A stretch of DNA of 64,000 nucleotides from Exilibacterium sp. (GCA_028280195.1 JANQMH010000036.1:62001-126000); one strand, 5' to 3'. Shown: positions 8,167-17,376, counted from the first letter of the stretch. The notes: a model not told the origin generated them from the sequence alone. Numbers and translations are program-made.

Positions 8167-10323
8167 TTGATTAGCCGATTGACCAGTGCCGGCAGTGAGC
8201 TGGTGCTGAAAAATGCCGCGGGCGCCGGTCCGACACTGTTGCACTGGGGGGAACCGCTGGGCGAGTCCATCGATTTGCAGCATATCGACGCGCTGAGGGA
8301 GCGGCCGCTGCCGAACGGCACGCTCGACATTGTCGAACCCCTCAGTTGGGTGCCGGAGGCGGGCAGCGGGTTCATGGGTACGCCGGGTATCGAGGTGCAT
8401 CGCGACGGCCGCGATTTTGTCACCCAGTTTCAGCTGCGCGAGCAGCTTGCCATCGAGCACGGACTGAAATTTATCTACGCTGACGCCCTGGCGGAACTGA
8501 CCCTGGTGGTGGAGCTGGCGCTCGACCCGCACAGCGGCGTGCTGAGCAGCCGCTGCAGTCTCAGCAACGAGGCCGAGCGCCCGCTGCAGGTCAACTGGCT
8601 GGCGGCGGGGTCCATTGCCCTGCCGGCGGCGTTCGATCACTGCATGACTTTTGCCGGGCGCTGGTGCAAGGAACTGCAGGCCCACTGGCATCACCTGCAA
8701 CACGGTATCTGGAGCCAGGAGAGCCGCGCCGGGCGCACCTCCCACGCCAGCTTTCCCGGCTTGATGGCGGCGAGCGCACCGGCGCGCAACGGCAGCGGCG
8801 AAGTGTACGGATTTCACCTGGGCTGGAGCGGCAACCACCGCATTCTGTACGAATACACCCGCGATGGTCGCCGCCAGTTGCAGATGGGGGAATTGCTGCT
8901 GCCCGGCGAGGTGATACTGGCCAAAGGCGAGAGTTACAGCTCGCCGACGCTGTACGGCAGCTGGTCCGGCAGTGGCCTGAACGGTATCGCCGCACAGTTT
9001 CACGATTATGTGCGCCGCCATATTCTGCCCGCACAGCTGTATCGCAAACCGCGCCCGGTGCACTACAACACCTGGGAGGCGATTTACTTTGACCACGACC
9101 CGGACAGGTTGCGGCAGCTGATCCGGCGCGCCGCGCAATTGGGTGTGGAGCGCTTTGTACTGGACGACGGCTGGTTCGGCGGCCGCAATGACGACCGCGG
9201 CGGCCTCGGCGACTGGCAGATCTGCGCGCAGAAATACCCCGGCGGCTTTGCCGAACTCAGTTCTTTGCTGGCCGATAACGGGCTCGAGTTCGGTCTGTGG
9301 GTGGAGCCGGAGATGGTCAGCGAGGACAGCCGGCTGTATCGCCACCACCCCGACTGGGTGCTGGGTCTCGGGCAGCGGCGGCAGCCGCTGGGACGTTTCC
9401 AGTACGTGCTCGATCTCGCCAACCCGGCGGTGGCTGAGTATCTGTTCGAGCGGCTGGTGCAGCTGGTGACCGCCAACGGCATTACCTATCTCAAGTGGGA
9501 TATGAATCGCGATCTGACCCACCCGGCCGGCGCCGCCGGCACCGCGGCGGTGCACCGCCAGACCCGCGCGCTGTACCGGCTGCTGGACCGCATTCGCGCC
9601 GCCTGCCCCGGGCTGGAAATAGAAAACTGCAGCTCCGGCGGCGGCCGTATCGATTTTGAAATCATGCGCCGCTGCGAGCGCATCTGGCTGTCGGACTGTG
9701 TCGACCCGCAGGAGCGGCAGTCCATGCAGTACGCCTACTCGCTGTTTCTGCCGCCGGAGGTCATGGGTGCCCACGTGGGGGCCAGGCAGGCTCACACCAC
9801 CGGTCGCATGACCGCGGTGGACTACCGCTGCGCCACGGCCATGGTCGGCCATATGGGTATCGAGGCCGATATCGAGCACCTGCCGGAAGGGGAGGCGCAG
9901 GTGATTCAGCGCTATGTGGCCCTGTATAAAGCCTATCGCGATTTGATGGCCAGCGGGCGCAAATACTATCTCGATACCGGCAGCCGCGAAATTTGCGCTT
10001 TTACACTGGTGGCGCCGGATCGCCGGCGCGCGCTGCTCAGTGTCACCCGCCTGGAAACCGGACTCAGCCTGGTCGCCGATCCGGTCAGGCTCTACGGTCT
10101 CGATGATCAGTGCGACTACCGCGTGCGGCTGATCAACACCGAGTCGCTGGCGCCGGGCGATACCAAGCTGCCGGTGCCGCTGGCCAACGGCAGCGAGTTA
10201 CAGTGCCGCGGTGTGCTGCTGCGCTGTGTCGGCATTCAGCTGCCGGTGGTGCGCCCGCAGGCGACGCTGCTGCTGGATGTGCAGGCCCTTGCCCCGACCG
10301 ACACGGGAGTGGCCGAGCCATGA
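8167..10323 (+). CDS. Alpha-galactosidase, glycoside hydrolase family 36
   Basis: 718-residue retaining alpha-galactosidase that removes terminal alpha-1,6-galactose from melibiose, raffinose or galactomannan oligosaccharides. An N-terminal beta-supersandwich (about 1-310) precedes the TIM barrel, in which FVLDDGWFGGRNDD, GLWVEPEMV, the nucleophile motif YLKWDMNRD (D445) and the acid/base motif WLSDCVDPQERQ (D510) are all present. A C-terminal beta domain follows. The start is TTG, supported by AAGGAG six bases upstream. There is no signal peptide, so it acts on imported oligosaccharides, yet no sugar transporter is next to it. Its stop overlaps the start of the GH42 gene (ATGA), implying translational coupling. 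Confidence 0.93.
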   Translation: MISRLTSAGSELVLKNAAGAGPTLLHWGEPLGESIDLQHIDALRERPLPNGTLDIVEPLSWVPEAGSGFMGTPGIEVHRDGRDFVTQFQLREQLAIEHGLKFIYADALAELTLVVELALDPHSGVLSSRCSLSNEAERPLQVNWLAAGSIALPAAFDHCMTFAGRWCKELQAHWHHLQHGIWSQESRAGRTSHASFPGLMAASAPARNGSGEVYGFHLGWSGNHRILYEYTRDGRRQLQMGELLLPGEVILAKGESYSSPTLYGSWSGSGLNGIAAQFHDYVRRHILPAQLYRKPRPVHYNTWEAIYFDHDPDRLRQLIRRAAQLGVERFVLDDGWFGGRNDDRGGLGDWQICAQKYPGGFAELSSLLADNGLEFGLWVEPEMVSEDSRLYRHHPDWVLGLGQRRQPLGRFQYVLDLANPAVAEYLFERLVQLVTANGITYLKWDMNRDLTHPAGAAGTAAVHRQTRALYRLLDRIRAACPGLEIENCSSGGGRIDFEIMRRCERIWLSDCVDPQERQSMQYAYSLFLPPEVMGAHVGARQAHTTGRMTAVDYRCATAMVGHMGIEADIEHLPEGEAQVIQRYVALYKAYRDLMASGRKYYLDTGSREICAFTLVAPDRRRALLSVTRLETGLSLVADPVRLYGLDDQCDYRVRLINTESLAPGDTKLPVPLANGSELQCRGVLLRCVGIQLPVVRPQATLLLDVQALAPTDTGVAEP

Positions 10324-12281
10324 AACTGGGTGTCTGTTACTATCCCGAGCACTGGCCCGAAAGCCAATGGGCCGCCGACGCGGCGCAGATGGCGGCGCTG
10401 GGCATCGAGTATGTGCGTATCGCCGAATTTGCCTGGAGCCGCATCGAGCCGCGGCGCGACCACTTCAACTGGCAGTGGCTGGACCGGGCCATCGCGGCGC
10501 TGGCCGCACACGATCTCAAAGTAGTGTTGGGAACGCCTACGGCGACGCCGCCGAAATGGCTGGTGGACGCAGCGCCGGAGATCCTCGCGGTGGATGCCGG
10601 GGGGCGCCCGCGCCGTTTCGGCTCGCGCCGTCACTACTGCTTCTCCAGCCGCCGTTATCGCAGCGAAACCAGCCGTATCGTTACGCACATGGCCGAGCGC
10701 TACGGCGGCCACCGCGCCGTCGCCGCCTGGCAGACCGACAACGAATACGGCTGCCACGATACCACCGTCAGCTACTCCGCCGAGGCGCTGCGCGCCTTCC
10801 GCCTGTGGCTGGCGGACAAGTACGGCACTGTCGAGGCGCTCAACCGCGCCTGGGGCAATGTCTTCTGGAGCATGGAGTACGGCTGCTTCGATGAGGTCGA
10901 TGCGCCCTGTGCCACGGTAACCGAAGCCAACCCGGCACACCGGCTGGACTACCGGCGCTTCTGTTCCGAGCAGGTGGCGAGCTACAACCGGCTGCAGGCG
11001 GATATTATCCGCCGCTACCACCCCGGCGTGGATATCGTGCACAATTTCATGGGTTTTTATACCGGCTTCGATCATCACCGCCTCGGCCGCGACCTGGATA
11101 TCGCCGCCTGGGACAGCTATCCGCTGGGCTTTCTCGAGCAGAGCTGGCTGCCGGACCCGGTCAAACGCGATTTCATGCGCCAGGGACATCCGGATTTTGC
11201 CGCCTTTCACCACGATCTCTATCGCGGTTGTAGCGCCGGCCGCTGGTGGGTGATGGAGCAGCAGCCGGGTCCGGTCAACTGGGCGGCCAATAATCCGGCG
11301 CCGCTGCCGGGTATGGTCAGAACCTGGACCTGGGAGGCCTTCGCCCACGGCGCCGAGGTGGTGTCCTACTTCCGCTGGCGGCAGGCGCCTTTTGCCCAGG
11401 AGCAAATGCACAGCGGCCTGCATCTGCCCAACGGCGACCGGGACACCGCCGCCGCCGAAGTCGAGCAGCTCGCCGGCGAGCTGGCCGCCGCAGCCCCGGC
11501 GGTGCCGGCGCCACGGCGCAGCGATGTGGCGCTGGTCTACAGCTACGAAGCCGAATGGATGCTCGACATCCAGCCCCAGGGGCAGTCTTTCAGCGCCGGT
11601 CGCTGGGTCTACGCCTGTTACAGTGCGCTGCGCGAACTGGGGCTGGATATCGATATCGTCTCCCCGCAGCAGGCTCTCGGCGACTACCGCATGGTAGTAG
11701 TGCCCTGCCTGCCCCTGGCGCCACCGGCGCTGGTGGCCGAGCTTGCCGGCCTGGCGGTTCCCGTGCTGCTGGGTATGCGCAGTGGCAGTAAAACCGAGTC
11801 TTTCCAGATACCCGCCGAGCTGCCGCCCGGCCCCTTGCAGACCTTGATTCCGCTGCGCATTACCCGGGTTGAAAGCCTGCGCCCGGACCACTGCGAAACA
11901 CTGGTGCTGGACGGCGTCAGTTATCGGGCTCACCACTGGCTCGAGTGGGTCGACACCCGCCTGCCGGCACAGATGGCGACGGCGACCGGACGGGGCGTGT
12001 GGTACAGCCACGGCGGCGAAAACGGCGCCGCCGTGCATTACCTGGCCACCTGGCCGGAGCCGCTGCTGTTGCGCAAAGTCATGCGGCACATCGCCGCACA
12101 GGCGGGGCTGGCGGTGGCCGAGCTGCCCGCCGGTGTGCGGCTGCGGCGCCGCGCCGGTGTGCAGTTCGCGTTCAACTACAATGCTCATCCGGTCAGCCTG
12201 GCGCAGGGGGAGGGCAGAGATTATCTTCTCGGCAGTGCCGATTTGCCGCCGGGTGGAATGGCCGCCTGGCAATTGCCGTGA
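10320..12281 (+). CDS. Beta-galactosidase, glycoside hydrolase family 42
   Basis: 653-residue GH42 enzyme hydrolysing beta-galactosides. The N-terminal TIM barrel begins MKLGVCYYPEHWPESQW. The acid/base glutamate lies in QTDNEYGC (E142) and the nucleophile in WVMEQQPGPVNW (E313). A trimerisation domain (about 390-590, glutamine-amidotransferase-like fold) and a small C-terminal beta domain ending PPGGMAAWQLP complete the family layout. The ATG overlaps the alpha-galactosidase stop by 4 nt. It is probably cytoplasmic. With galM and the GH36 gene it suggests use of mixed alpha/beta galactosides, for example from algal or plant galactans. Confidence 0.93.
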   Translation: MKLGVCYYPEHWPESQWAADAAQMAALGIEYVRIAEFAWSRIEPRRDHFNWQWLDRAIAALAAHDLKVVLGTPTATPPKWLVDAAPEILAVDAGGRPRRFGSRRHYCFSSRRYRSETSRIVTHMAERYGGHRAVAAWQTDNEYGCHDTTVSYSAEALRAFRLWLADKYGTVEALNRAWGNVFWSMEYGCFDEVDAPCATVTEANPAHRLDYRRFCSEQVASYNRLQADIIRRYHPGVDIVHNFMGFYTGFDHHRLGRDLDIAAWDSYPLGFLEQSWLPDPVKRDFMRQGHPDFAAFHHDLYRGCSAGRWWVMEQQPGPVNWAANNPAPLPGMVRTWTWEAFAHGAEVVSYFRWRQAPFAQEQMHSGLHLPNGDRDTAAAEVEQLAGELAAAAPAVPAPRRSDVALVYSYEAEWMLDIQPQGQSFSAGRWVYACYSALRELGLDIDIVSPQQALGDYRMVVVPCLPLAPPALVAELAGLAVPVLLGMRSGSKTESFQIPAELPPGPLQTLIPLRITRVESLRPDHCETLVLDGVSYRAHHWLEWVDTRLPAQMATATGRGVWYSHGGENGAAVHYLATWPEPLLLRKVMRHIAAQAGLAVAELPAGVRLRRRAGVQFAFNYNAHPVSLAQGEGRDYLLGSADLPPGGMAAWQLP

Positions 12282-12406
12282 GATCGGCGCATCGCCGGCA
12301 GTGTTGGACTTGTATAAAGGGGGCTAACTGATATTCTTGTGCCGAAATTATAATTAGCCATTGCGGGTGATGATGTCATGCAATATATTAGATCAGCCGT
12401 CAATAA

Positions 12407-12525
12407 GAGTGGTTATGACAGGAGTGGCTGTTGTAAGGATGACTGTCGTAAAAATGACTGTTGTAAGTATGGCTGTTGTAAGGACGGCTGTTAAAGGATA
12501 ACTGTCATGAGAATGGCTATAACTG
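12407..12525 (+). repeat. Degenerate tandem array, 8 units of 15 bp
   Basis: Eight head-to-tail units resembling GNATGGCTGTTGTAA fill most of the gap between the GH42 gene and the TetR gene. Examples: 12422-12436, 12437-12451, 12452-12466 and 12467-12481; one unit (12482-12495) is 14 bp. Outer units are more diverged than central ones. No stem or coding role is evident. Confidence 0.8.
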
Positions 12526-12571
12526 CGGCACTCTGTCGCTATTGTGGCCCTTGCATTGCGAGCATTGCCTG

Positions 12572-13231
12572 ATGACCCTTGAAAACCTGGTCAAAACCGC
12601 CGTTAAAAAGCGTACCCGTCTGGCACCGGAGAAGCGCCGCGCGCTGATACTGGATGTGGCGGCGCGGGTGGTGATCGGCGAGGGGGTATCGGCGGTCTCA
12701 ATGGAACGCCTCGGGCGCGACGCCGACATCAGCAAGGCGCTGGTCTACAACTATTTTTCCAATCGCAATGAACTGCTGGCGACACTGCTGCAGCGCGAGT
12801 TCGATATTATCCGCCGCGAAAATATCCATATTGCCGAAACCGCCAGGGATTTTGAAGAAATGGTGCGCCTGACCACCCGCGTGCGCCTGTTGCATATGCG
12901 CGAAAAGGGAGCGCTGGTGCAGCGGCTGATGAACGAGCCGGCGGTATTGGCACTGGTGCGCTCCATCCACGACAAAGACAAGCAGTTGTCCAACCGCTAC
13001 CTGGTCAAGCAGGTCAGGCACCTCTACAACCTGCCGCTGGAGATAGCCATTGCGGTGGTGGATATGTGCAGCAGCATGACCAGCGCGGGCCTGCAGTTTG
13101 TCGTCGACGACACTGTCGACCTGCGGGTGGTGGAGGAACTCAGTGTGAAGATGACCCTGGCGGCCCTGGATGCCGCCGCCCAGGAGCACGGCGGAACCGA
13201 CCACGCCGAGCACAAACCGTTAATAAAATAG
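12572..13231 (+). CDS. TetR/AcrR-family transcriptional regulator
   Basis: 219-residue one-component regulator. The N-terminal helix-turn-helix covers about residues 15-60 (ALILDVAARVVIGEG, VSMERLGRDADISKALVYNYF), the classic TetR pattern. The C-terminal ligand domain is divergent, so the effector cannot be named. The ATG at 12572 is taken as start; a TTG at 12542 would add ten residues, and neither has a clear ribosome site. It lies 54 bp upstream of glpK on the same strand, separated by a heptamer array. TetR regulators of this type are also found beside fatty-acid genes, so glycerol or lipid metabolism is a reasonable but unproven regulon. Confidence 0.88.
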   Translation: MTLENLVKTAVKKRTRLAPEKRRALILDVAARVVIGEGVSAVSMERLGRDADISKALVYNYFSNRNELLATLLQREFDIIRRENIHIAETARDFEEMVRLTTRVRLLHMREKGALVQRLMNEPAVLALVRSIHDKDKQLSNRYLVKQVRHLYNLPLEIAIAVVDMCSSMTSAGLQFVVDDTVDLRVVEELSVKMTLAALDAAAQEHGGTDHAEHKPLIK

Positions 13232-13236
13232 AGTTG

Positions 13237-13278
13237 CTAGTCACTAGAGACTAGTGACTAGTTACTGGAGACTAGAGA
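13237..13278 (+). repeat. Heptamer array H1 (CTAGNNN), six units
   Basis: Six head-to-tail 7-bp units: CTAGTCA, CTAGAGA, CTAGTGA, CTAGTTA, CTGGAGA, CTAGAGA. The array ends 7 bp before the glpK ATG and occupies the region where its ribosome site should be; the only purine-rich stretch, GGAGA, lies inside a repeat unit. Confidence 0.8.
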
Positions 13279-13285
13279 CTATTTT

Positions 13286-14791
13286 ATGAGTGAGCATATT
13301 CTGGTGATTGATCAGGGGACCTCCAGCACTCGCGCCATTGTCTACGACCGGGCCTTTCGCTCACTGGCAGTCTCTCAGCAGGAAATAGATGTGCACTGTC
13401 CCGGCGACGGCTGGGTGGAGCAGGATGCGGCGCAGTTGCTGGCCTCGACGCTGGCCGTGTGCCGCGATGTGCTGGCCAGGGCCGGTCTGGCGGGCGATGC
13501 GGTGCACAGTGTCGGTATTACCAATCAGCGCGAGACTACCATTATCTGGGACCGGGCCAGCGGCGAGGCCATCGGCCCGGCCATTGTCTGGCAGGATCGC
13601 CGCACGCAGCCGGCCTGCCAGGCTTTGAAGGAAAAAAATGCCGAAGCGGCCGTGACAGCGAAAACCGGCTTGTTGCTGGACCCGTATTTTTCCGCCACCA
13701 AAATTGCCTGGCTGCTGGACAATGTGCCCGGCGCCCGCGACCGGGCCGAGCGCGGTGAGCTGGCCTTTGGCACGGTGGACAGTTTCCTGCTGTGGCAACT
13801 GACCGGCGGGCAGGTGCACGCCACCGACGCCACCAATGCCTCGCGCACTTTATTGTTCAATATTCACCGGCAGTGCTGGGACCCGGAACTGCTGGCGCTG
13901 CTGAATGTACCCGCCGGCATCTTGCCGGAGGTCAGGGATACGGTGGCCGATTTCGGCCGTACCGCGGCCGATATCTGCGGGTTTTCCGCCCCCATCGTCG
14001 CCGTCGCCGGCGACCAGCAGGCGGCGCTGGTGGGGCAGGCCTGCACCGGCGCGGGGATGGCCAAATGCACCTTTGGCACCGGCTGCTTTCTGATCGCCAA
14101 TACCGGCAGCACCGCAGTCGCCAGCCGCAATAAACTGCTCAGCACGGTCGCCTACCGGATCAATGGCGAGGTGACCTATGGGCTCGAGGGCAGCATTTTT
14201 GTCGCCGGGTCGCTGGTGCAGTGGCTGCGCGATAATGTCAACTTCATCGGCAGCGCCGCCGAGAGCGAAGCCCTTGCCGATAAGGCGGCGGCCGACCACG
14301 GCATCTATTTTGTGCCGGCCTTTGCCGGCCTTGGCGCGCCGTACTGGGATGCCGAGGCGCGCGGCGCCATTCTGGGGCTGCACCGCGGCACCGGCATTGA
14401 GGAAATCGTTACCGCGGGGCTGCAGGCCGTGGCTTACCAGACCCGGGATCTGCTGGCGACGATCGAAAAAGACGGTATTCAGCTGTCGACCCTGAGGATC
14501 GACGGCGGGATGGCCGCCAATCAATGGTTCGACCAGTTTCTGGCGGATATCACCCGCATCACCGTACAGGTTCCCGCCGACACCGAGACCACGGCGCTCG
14601 GCGCGGCTTATCTGGCCGGGCTGGCCAGCGGCCGCATCGAGTCCCTGGATAAGCTCGCCGAGTTGTGGCAGCCGCAACAGGCGTTTGCCGCCACCATGCC
14701 CGCCGAGCAACAACAACAACTGTATCGGGGCTGGCAGCGCGCTGTGGACAGTGTGCTGGGCCTGGCGGCGGCGTCGCGCGAGGCGAGCTGA
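13286..14791 (+). CDS. glpK: Glycerol kinase
   Basis: 501-residue FGGY-family kinase phosphorylating glycerol to sn-glycerol 3-phosphate with ATP in the cytoplasm. Diagnostic stretches are the N-terminal phosphate loop VIDQGTSSTRAIVYD, GITNQRETTIIWDR with the glycerol-contacting Arg-Glu, IVWQDRRT, DATNASRTLLFNI, GDQQAALVGQ, FGTGCFLIANTG and the FGGY signature region around DGGMAANQWFDQFLADI. The length is normal for the family. No glpF, glpD or glpR is next to it, so it is an isolated glycerol gene here. The heptamer array directly upstream replaces any obvious ribosome site. Confidence 0.95.
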   Translation: MSEHILVIDQGTSSTRAIVYDRAFRSLAVSQQEIDVHCPGDGWVEQDAAQLLASTLAVCRDVLARAGLAGDAVHSVGITNQRETTIIWDRASGEAIGPAIVWQDRRTQPACQALKEKNAEAAVTAKTGLLLDPYFSATKIAWLLDNVPGARDRAERGELAFGTVDSFLLWQLTGGQVHATDATNASRTLLFNIHRQCWDPELLALLNVPAGILPEVRDTVADFGRTAADICGFSAPIVAVAGDQQAALVGQACTGAGMAKCTFGTGCFLIANTGSTAVASRNKLLSTVAYRINGEVTYGLEGSIFVAGSLVQWLRDNVNFIGSAAESEALADKAAADHGIYFVPAFAGLGAPYWDAEARGAILGLHRGTGIEEIVTAGLQAVAYQTRDLLATIEKDGIQLSTLRIDGGMAANQWFDQFLADITRITVQVPADTETTALGAAYLAGLASGRIESLDKLAELWQPQQAFAATMPAEQQQQLYRGWQRAVDSVLGLAAASREAS

Positions 14792-14810
14792 TACCACTCT
14801 GCTCCGCAAC

Positions 14811-14862
14811 CCGGAGTCCAGTGCCAGGCTCCAATGCCGGAGCCCAATGCCGGAGCCCAATG
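14811..14862 (+). repeat. Tandem array, 4 units of 13 bp
   Basis: Units 14811-14823, 14824-14836, 14837-14849 and 14850-14862. The last two are identical (CCGGAGCCCAATG) and the first two differ at 2 or 3 positions. It lies just after glpK. Confidence 0.75.
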
Positions 14863-14881
14863 CGCACAGCAATCCGGTTAT

Positions 14882-14898
14882 TTGTAAATTAACTACAA
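14882..14898. promoter_or_regulatory. HexR-type operator 1 upstream of zwf
   Basis: TTGTAAATTAACTACAA is a 17-bp sequence with exact inverted half-sites TTGTA/TACAA, the spacing and half-sites of the gammaproteobacterial HexR consensus. HexR (KDPG-responsive RpiR-family repressor) controls zwf, edd, eda and related genes in this group. It lies 284 bp before the zwf start; no hexR gene is in the window. Confidence 0.6.
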
Positions 14899-15068
14899 AA
14901 AGAGATAGAATAGCCGCCTTCAAATCAGTCCTCTGACAGGGGAATACCGCTGCAGCAGATGCCTGCAGCCCCTCGGCTGTCACAAGAATAGAAAAAAAGT
15001 GCCCTATGGCAACGGCTTTTACTGCTTTTTGTGATGGGCGTGCAGGTAGGGAACAGCGCTCCTCGGTT

Positions 15069-15085
15069 TTGTAGTATATTTACAC
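15069..15085. promoter_or_regulatory. HexR-type operator 2, overlapping the zwf -35
   Basis: TTGTAGTATATTTACAC has one perfect half-site (TTGTA) and one with a single change (TACAC), again 17 bp. It overlaps the candidate -35 hexamer at 15079-15084, where a repressor would block RNA polymerase. Confidence 0.5.
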
Positions 15086-15106
15086 TTGATTACTACATAC
15101 TATAGT
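15079..15106 (+). promoter_or_regulatory. Candidate sigma-70 promoter of zwf
   Basis: TTTACA (15079-15084) and TATAGT (15101-15106) with a 16-bp spacer. Transcription would begin near 15113. This favours translation from the ATG at 15166 over the ATG at 15118, which would leave a leader of only a few bases. Confidence 0.55.
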
Positions 15107-15165
15107 GAGTAAGTGGTATGAGCGGCACACCCGCGGCGACGGGCCGGTGCCAAGCGAGGTTATCA

Positions 15166-16668
15166 ATGACTGAAGACATACGCCCCCGCAGTCTGGATAT
15201 CGTCATCTTCGGCGGCACCGGCGACCTGTCAATGCGCAAGCTGATGCCGGCGCTCTATCGCAGCGAGGTGGAGGGTAAGCTGGCGGCCGCTACCCGCATT
15301 TTTGCCATTGCCCGCAAGGCGCCGTCGCTGCAGGAATTTCAGGGCCGGGTGCGGCAGGGGCTGGATACCTTTCTCAATAGCGGCGAGCTTTGCGATGACA
15401 GCTGGGCGGCGTTCAGACAGCGCCTCAACCCGGTGTCGCTCGACATTGCCGCGCTCGACAGCCACTGGGATGAATTTGCCGCGCAATTGCGCGGCAATCC
15501 GCACAGCATCGCTATTTTCTATCTGGCGATTCCCCCCTCCCTCTACGGGCAGACTTGCGCCTGCCTGGCGCAAACAGGGCTGGTGGGTGCCGATGCGCGC
15601 ATTGTGCTGGAAAAACCCATCGGCTACGACCTGGAATCGGCCAGGGTGATCAACGATCAGGTAGCGCAACATTTCGACGAGCACCATATCTACCGCATCG
15701 ACCACTACCTGGGTAAAGCCACCGTGCAGAACCTGTTGGCGCTGCGCTTTACCAACCTGCTGTTCGAGACCCTGTGGGATGGCAAATCCATCGATCAGGT
15801 GCAGATTACCCTGGCCGAAACCGTGGGCCTGGAGGATCGCGCCGAGTTCTATGACAAAGCCGGCGCACTGCGCGATATGATGCAAAACCACCTGTTGCAG
15901 CTGTTGTGCCTGGTGGCGATGGAGCCGCCGCATAAACTGGATGCGGAAAACATTCGCGCGGAAAAACTCAAAGTCCTGAAAGCGCTGCGGCCGCTGACCG
16001 GCGATGATATCCACCGCAACGCGGTGCGCGGCCAATACGGGGCGGGGGAGGTCAACGGCGCGCCGGTGCCCGGTTATCTGACCGAACTGGGCGCCGAGAG
16101 CAAAACCGAAACCTATGCCGCGATTCGCGCCCATATCGACAACTGGCGCTGGGCGGGGGTGCCGTTTTACCTGCGCACCGGCAAGCGCCTGCAGGAGCGT
16201 TTTGCGGAGATCGTCATTCAGTTCAAGCCGGTCACCCACCAGGCCTACGGGCGCGCCGCCGGCGAGTTGCAACCCAATCGCCTGATTATCCGCCTGCAGC
16301 CCGATGAATGCATTCAGTTGCAGCTGATGGCCAAGGAGCTGCATCGCTACGAGCCGCATTTAAAACCGGTGACGCTGAATCTGGATTTTGCCAATACCTA
16401 CGAAGGCTTTTCCAGCGATGCCTATAAGCGCCTGTTGCTGGATGTGATTGCCGGCGACCAGAGCCTGTTTGCCCACCGCCACGAAGTGGAACAGGCCTGG
16501 AGCTGGCTCGACCCGATTCTGCAGGCCTGGCAACACCCCCGCAACCACCCCCACGGCTATGCCGCCGGCAGCTGGGGGCCGCAGCAGGCCGATGCGCTGC
16601 TGGACCGCTACCGGCATCACTGGGTCAACCCCAGCGCGGCGGAGATCGGTACGCCAGTCAATAAATAA
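15166..16668 (+). CDS. zwf: Glucose-6-phosphate 1-dehydrogenase
   Basis: 500-residue enzyme oxidising glucose 6-phosphate to 6-phosphogluconolactone with NAD(P)+, the entry to the pentose-phosphate and Entner-Doudoroff routes. It has the dinucleotide motif IVIFGGTGDLSMRKLMPALY at the N-terminus and the substrate/active-site signature RIDHYLGKATVQNLLALRF; the C-terminal domain is full length. The ATG at 15166 has GCGAGG about 7 nt upstream and fits the promoter; an in-frame ATG at 15118 would add 16 residues. pgl and edd are not adjacent, which is unusual beside eda. Control by HexR is likely from the two operators upstream. Confidence 0.95.
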   Translation: MTEDIRPRSLDIVIFGGTGDLSMRKLMPALYRSEVEGKLAAATRIFAIARKAPSLQEFQGRVRQGLDTFLNSGELCDDSWAAFRQRLNPVSLDIAALDSHWDEFAAQLRGNPHSIAIFYLAIPPSLYGQTCACLAQTGLVGADARIVLEKPIGYDLESARVINDQVAQHFDEHHIYRIDHYLGKATVQNLLALRFTNLLFETLWDGKSIDQVQITLAETVGLEDRAEFYDKAGALRDMMQNHLLQLLCLVAMEPPHKLDAENIRAEKLKVLKALRPLTGDDIHRNAVRGQYGAGEVNGAPVPGYLTELGAESKTETYAAIRAHIDNWRWAGVPFYLRTGKRLQERFAEIVIQFKPVTHQAYGRAAGELQPNRLIIRLQPDECIQLQLMAKELHRYEPHLKPVTLNLDFANTYEGFSSDAYKRLLLDVIAGDQSLFAHRHEVEQAWSWLDPILQAWQHPRNHPHGYAAGSWGPQQADALLDRYRHHWVNPSAAEIGTPVNK

Positions 16669-16691
16669 CGGTCAATGGCAAGGCCAGGCAG

Positions 16692-17327
16692 GTGAATGTG
16701 AAACGCGATATACAACAGATTATGCAACTGGCGCCGGTAATACCGGTGATGGTTGTCGACGACCCGCAGCACGCCGTGCCGCTGGCGCGCGCGCTGCTGC
16801 GCGGCGGGCTGCCGGTATTGGAGATTACGCTGCGCACACCGGCGGCGCTGCAGGCCATCGGCCGCATTGTCGAGGCCCTGCCCGATGCCGTGATCGGCGC
16901 CGGCACGGTGTTGACGGCCGCCGCCATGGACAGTGCCCTGGAGGCCGGCGCCGCCTTTATCGTCAGCCCGGGCGCGACCCCGCACTTAATCGACGCCGCG
17001 CGGGAGAGGCAGGTGAACTTTCTGCCGGGGGTGGCCTCGCCCAGCGAAGCCATGGCGCTGTTGGAACAGGGCTTCTCCCGCCTGAAGTTTTTCCCCGCCC
17101 AGGCGGCTGGCGGTGTGGCGATGTTGAAATCCCTGCACGGGCCGCTGCCGCAACTGACCTTTTGCCCCACCGGCGGCATCAACCCGGACAATGCCGCTGA
17201 CTATCTGGCGCTGCCCAACGTCGCCTGTGTCGGCGGTTCGTGGATGGTGGCCAGAGAGCATGTGCGGGGGCAAAACTGGGGCGAGATAGAGAGCCGCGCC
17301 CGCGCCGCGGCCGCTCTGCCGCGCTGA
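16692..17327 (+). CDS. eda: KDPG aldolase (2-dehydro-3-deoxy-phosphogluconate aldolase)
   Basis: 211-residue class I aldolase splitting 2-keto-3-deoxy-6-phosphogluconate into pyruvate and glyceraldehyde 3-phosphate, the last step of the Entner-Doudoroff pathway. The Schiff-base lysine lies in [12 protein letters not shown], the catalytic glutamate in VLEITLRTP, and GAGTVL and FCPTGGI form the phosphate site. The start is GTG (16692, or GTG 16698 two codons later, which has better spacing from GCAGG). It is 23 bp after zwf and probably co-transcribed. Confidence 0.95.
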   Translation: MNVKRDIQQIMQLAPVIPVMVVDDPQHAVPLARALLRGGLPVLEITLRTPAALQAIGRIVEALPDAVIGAGTVLTAAAMDSALEAGAAFIVSPGATPHLIDAARERQVNFLPGVASPSEAMALLEQGFSRLKFFPAQAAGGVAMLKSLHGPLPQLTFCPTGGINPDNAADYLALPNVACVGGSWMVAREHVRGQNWGEIESRARAAAALPR

Positions 17328-17376
17328 TGCCGCCGCGGCTGCGCACAACGGATCACTACTACAGCGAGTCTGGCAA

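Noticed and set aside
7984-9879. 631-codon open frame on the minus strand
   Set aside because: Opposite the GH36 gene, which has complete catalytic motifs and a ribosome site; the minus translation is low-complexity.
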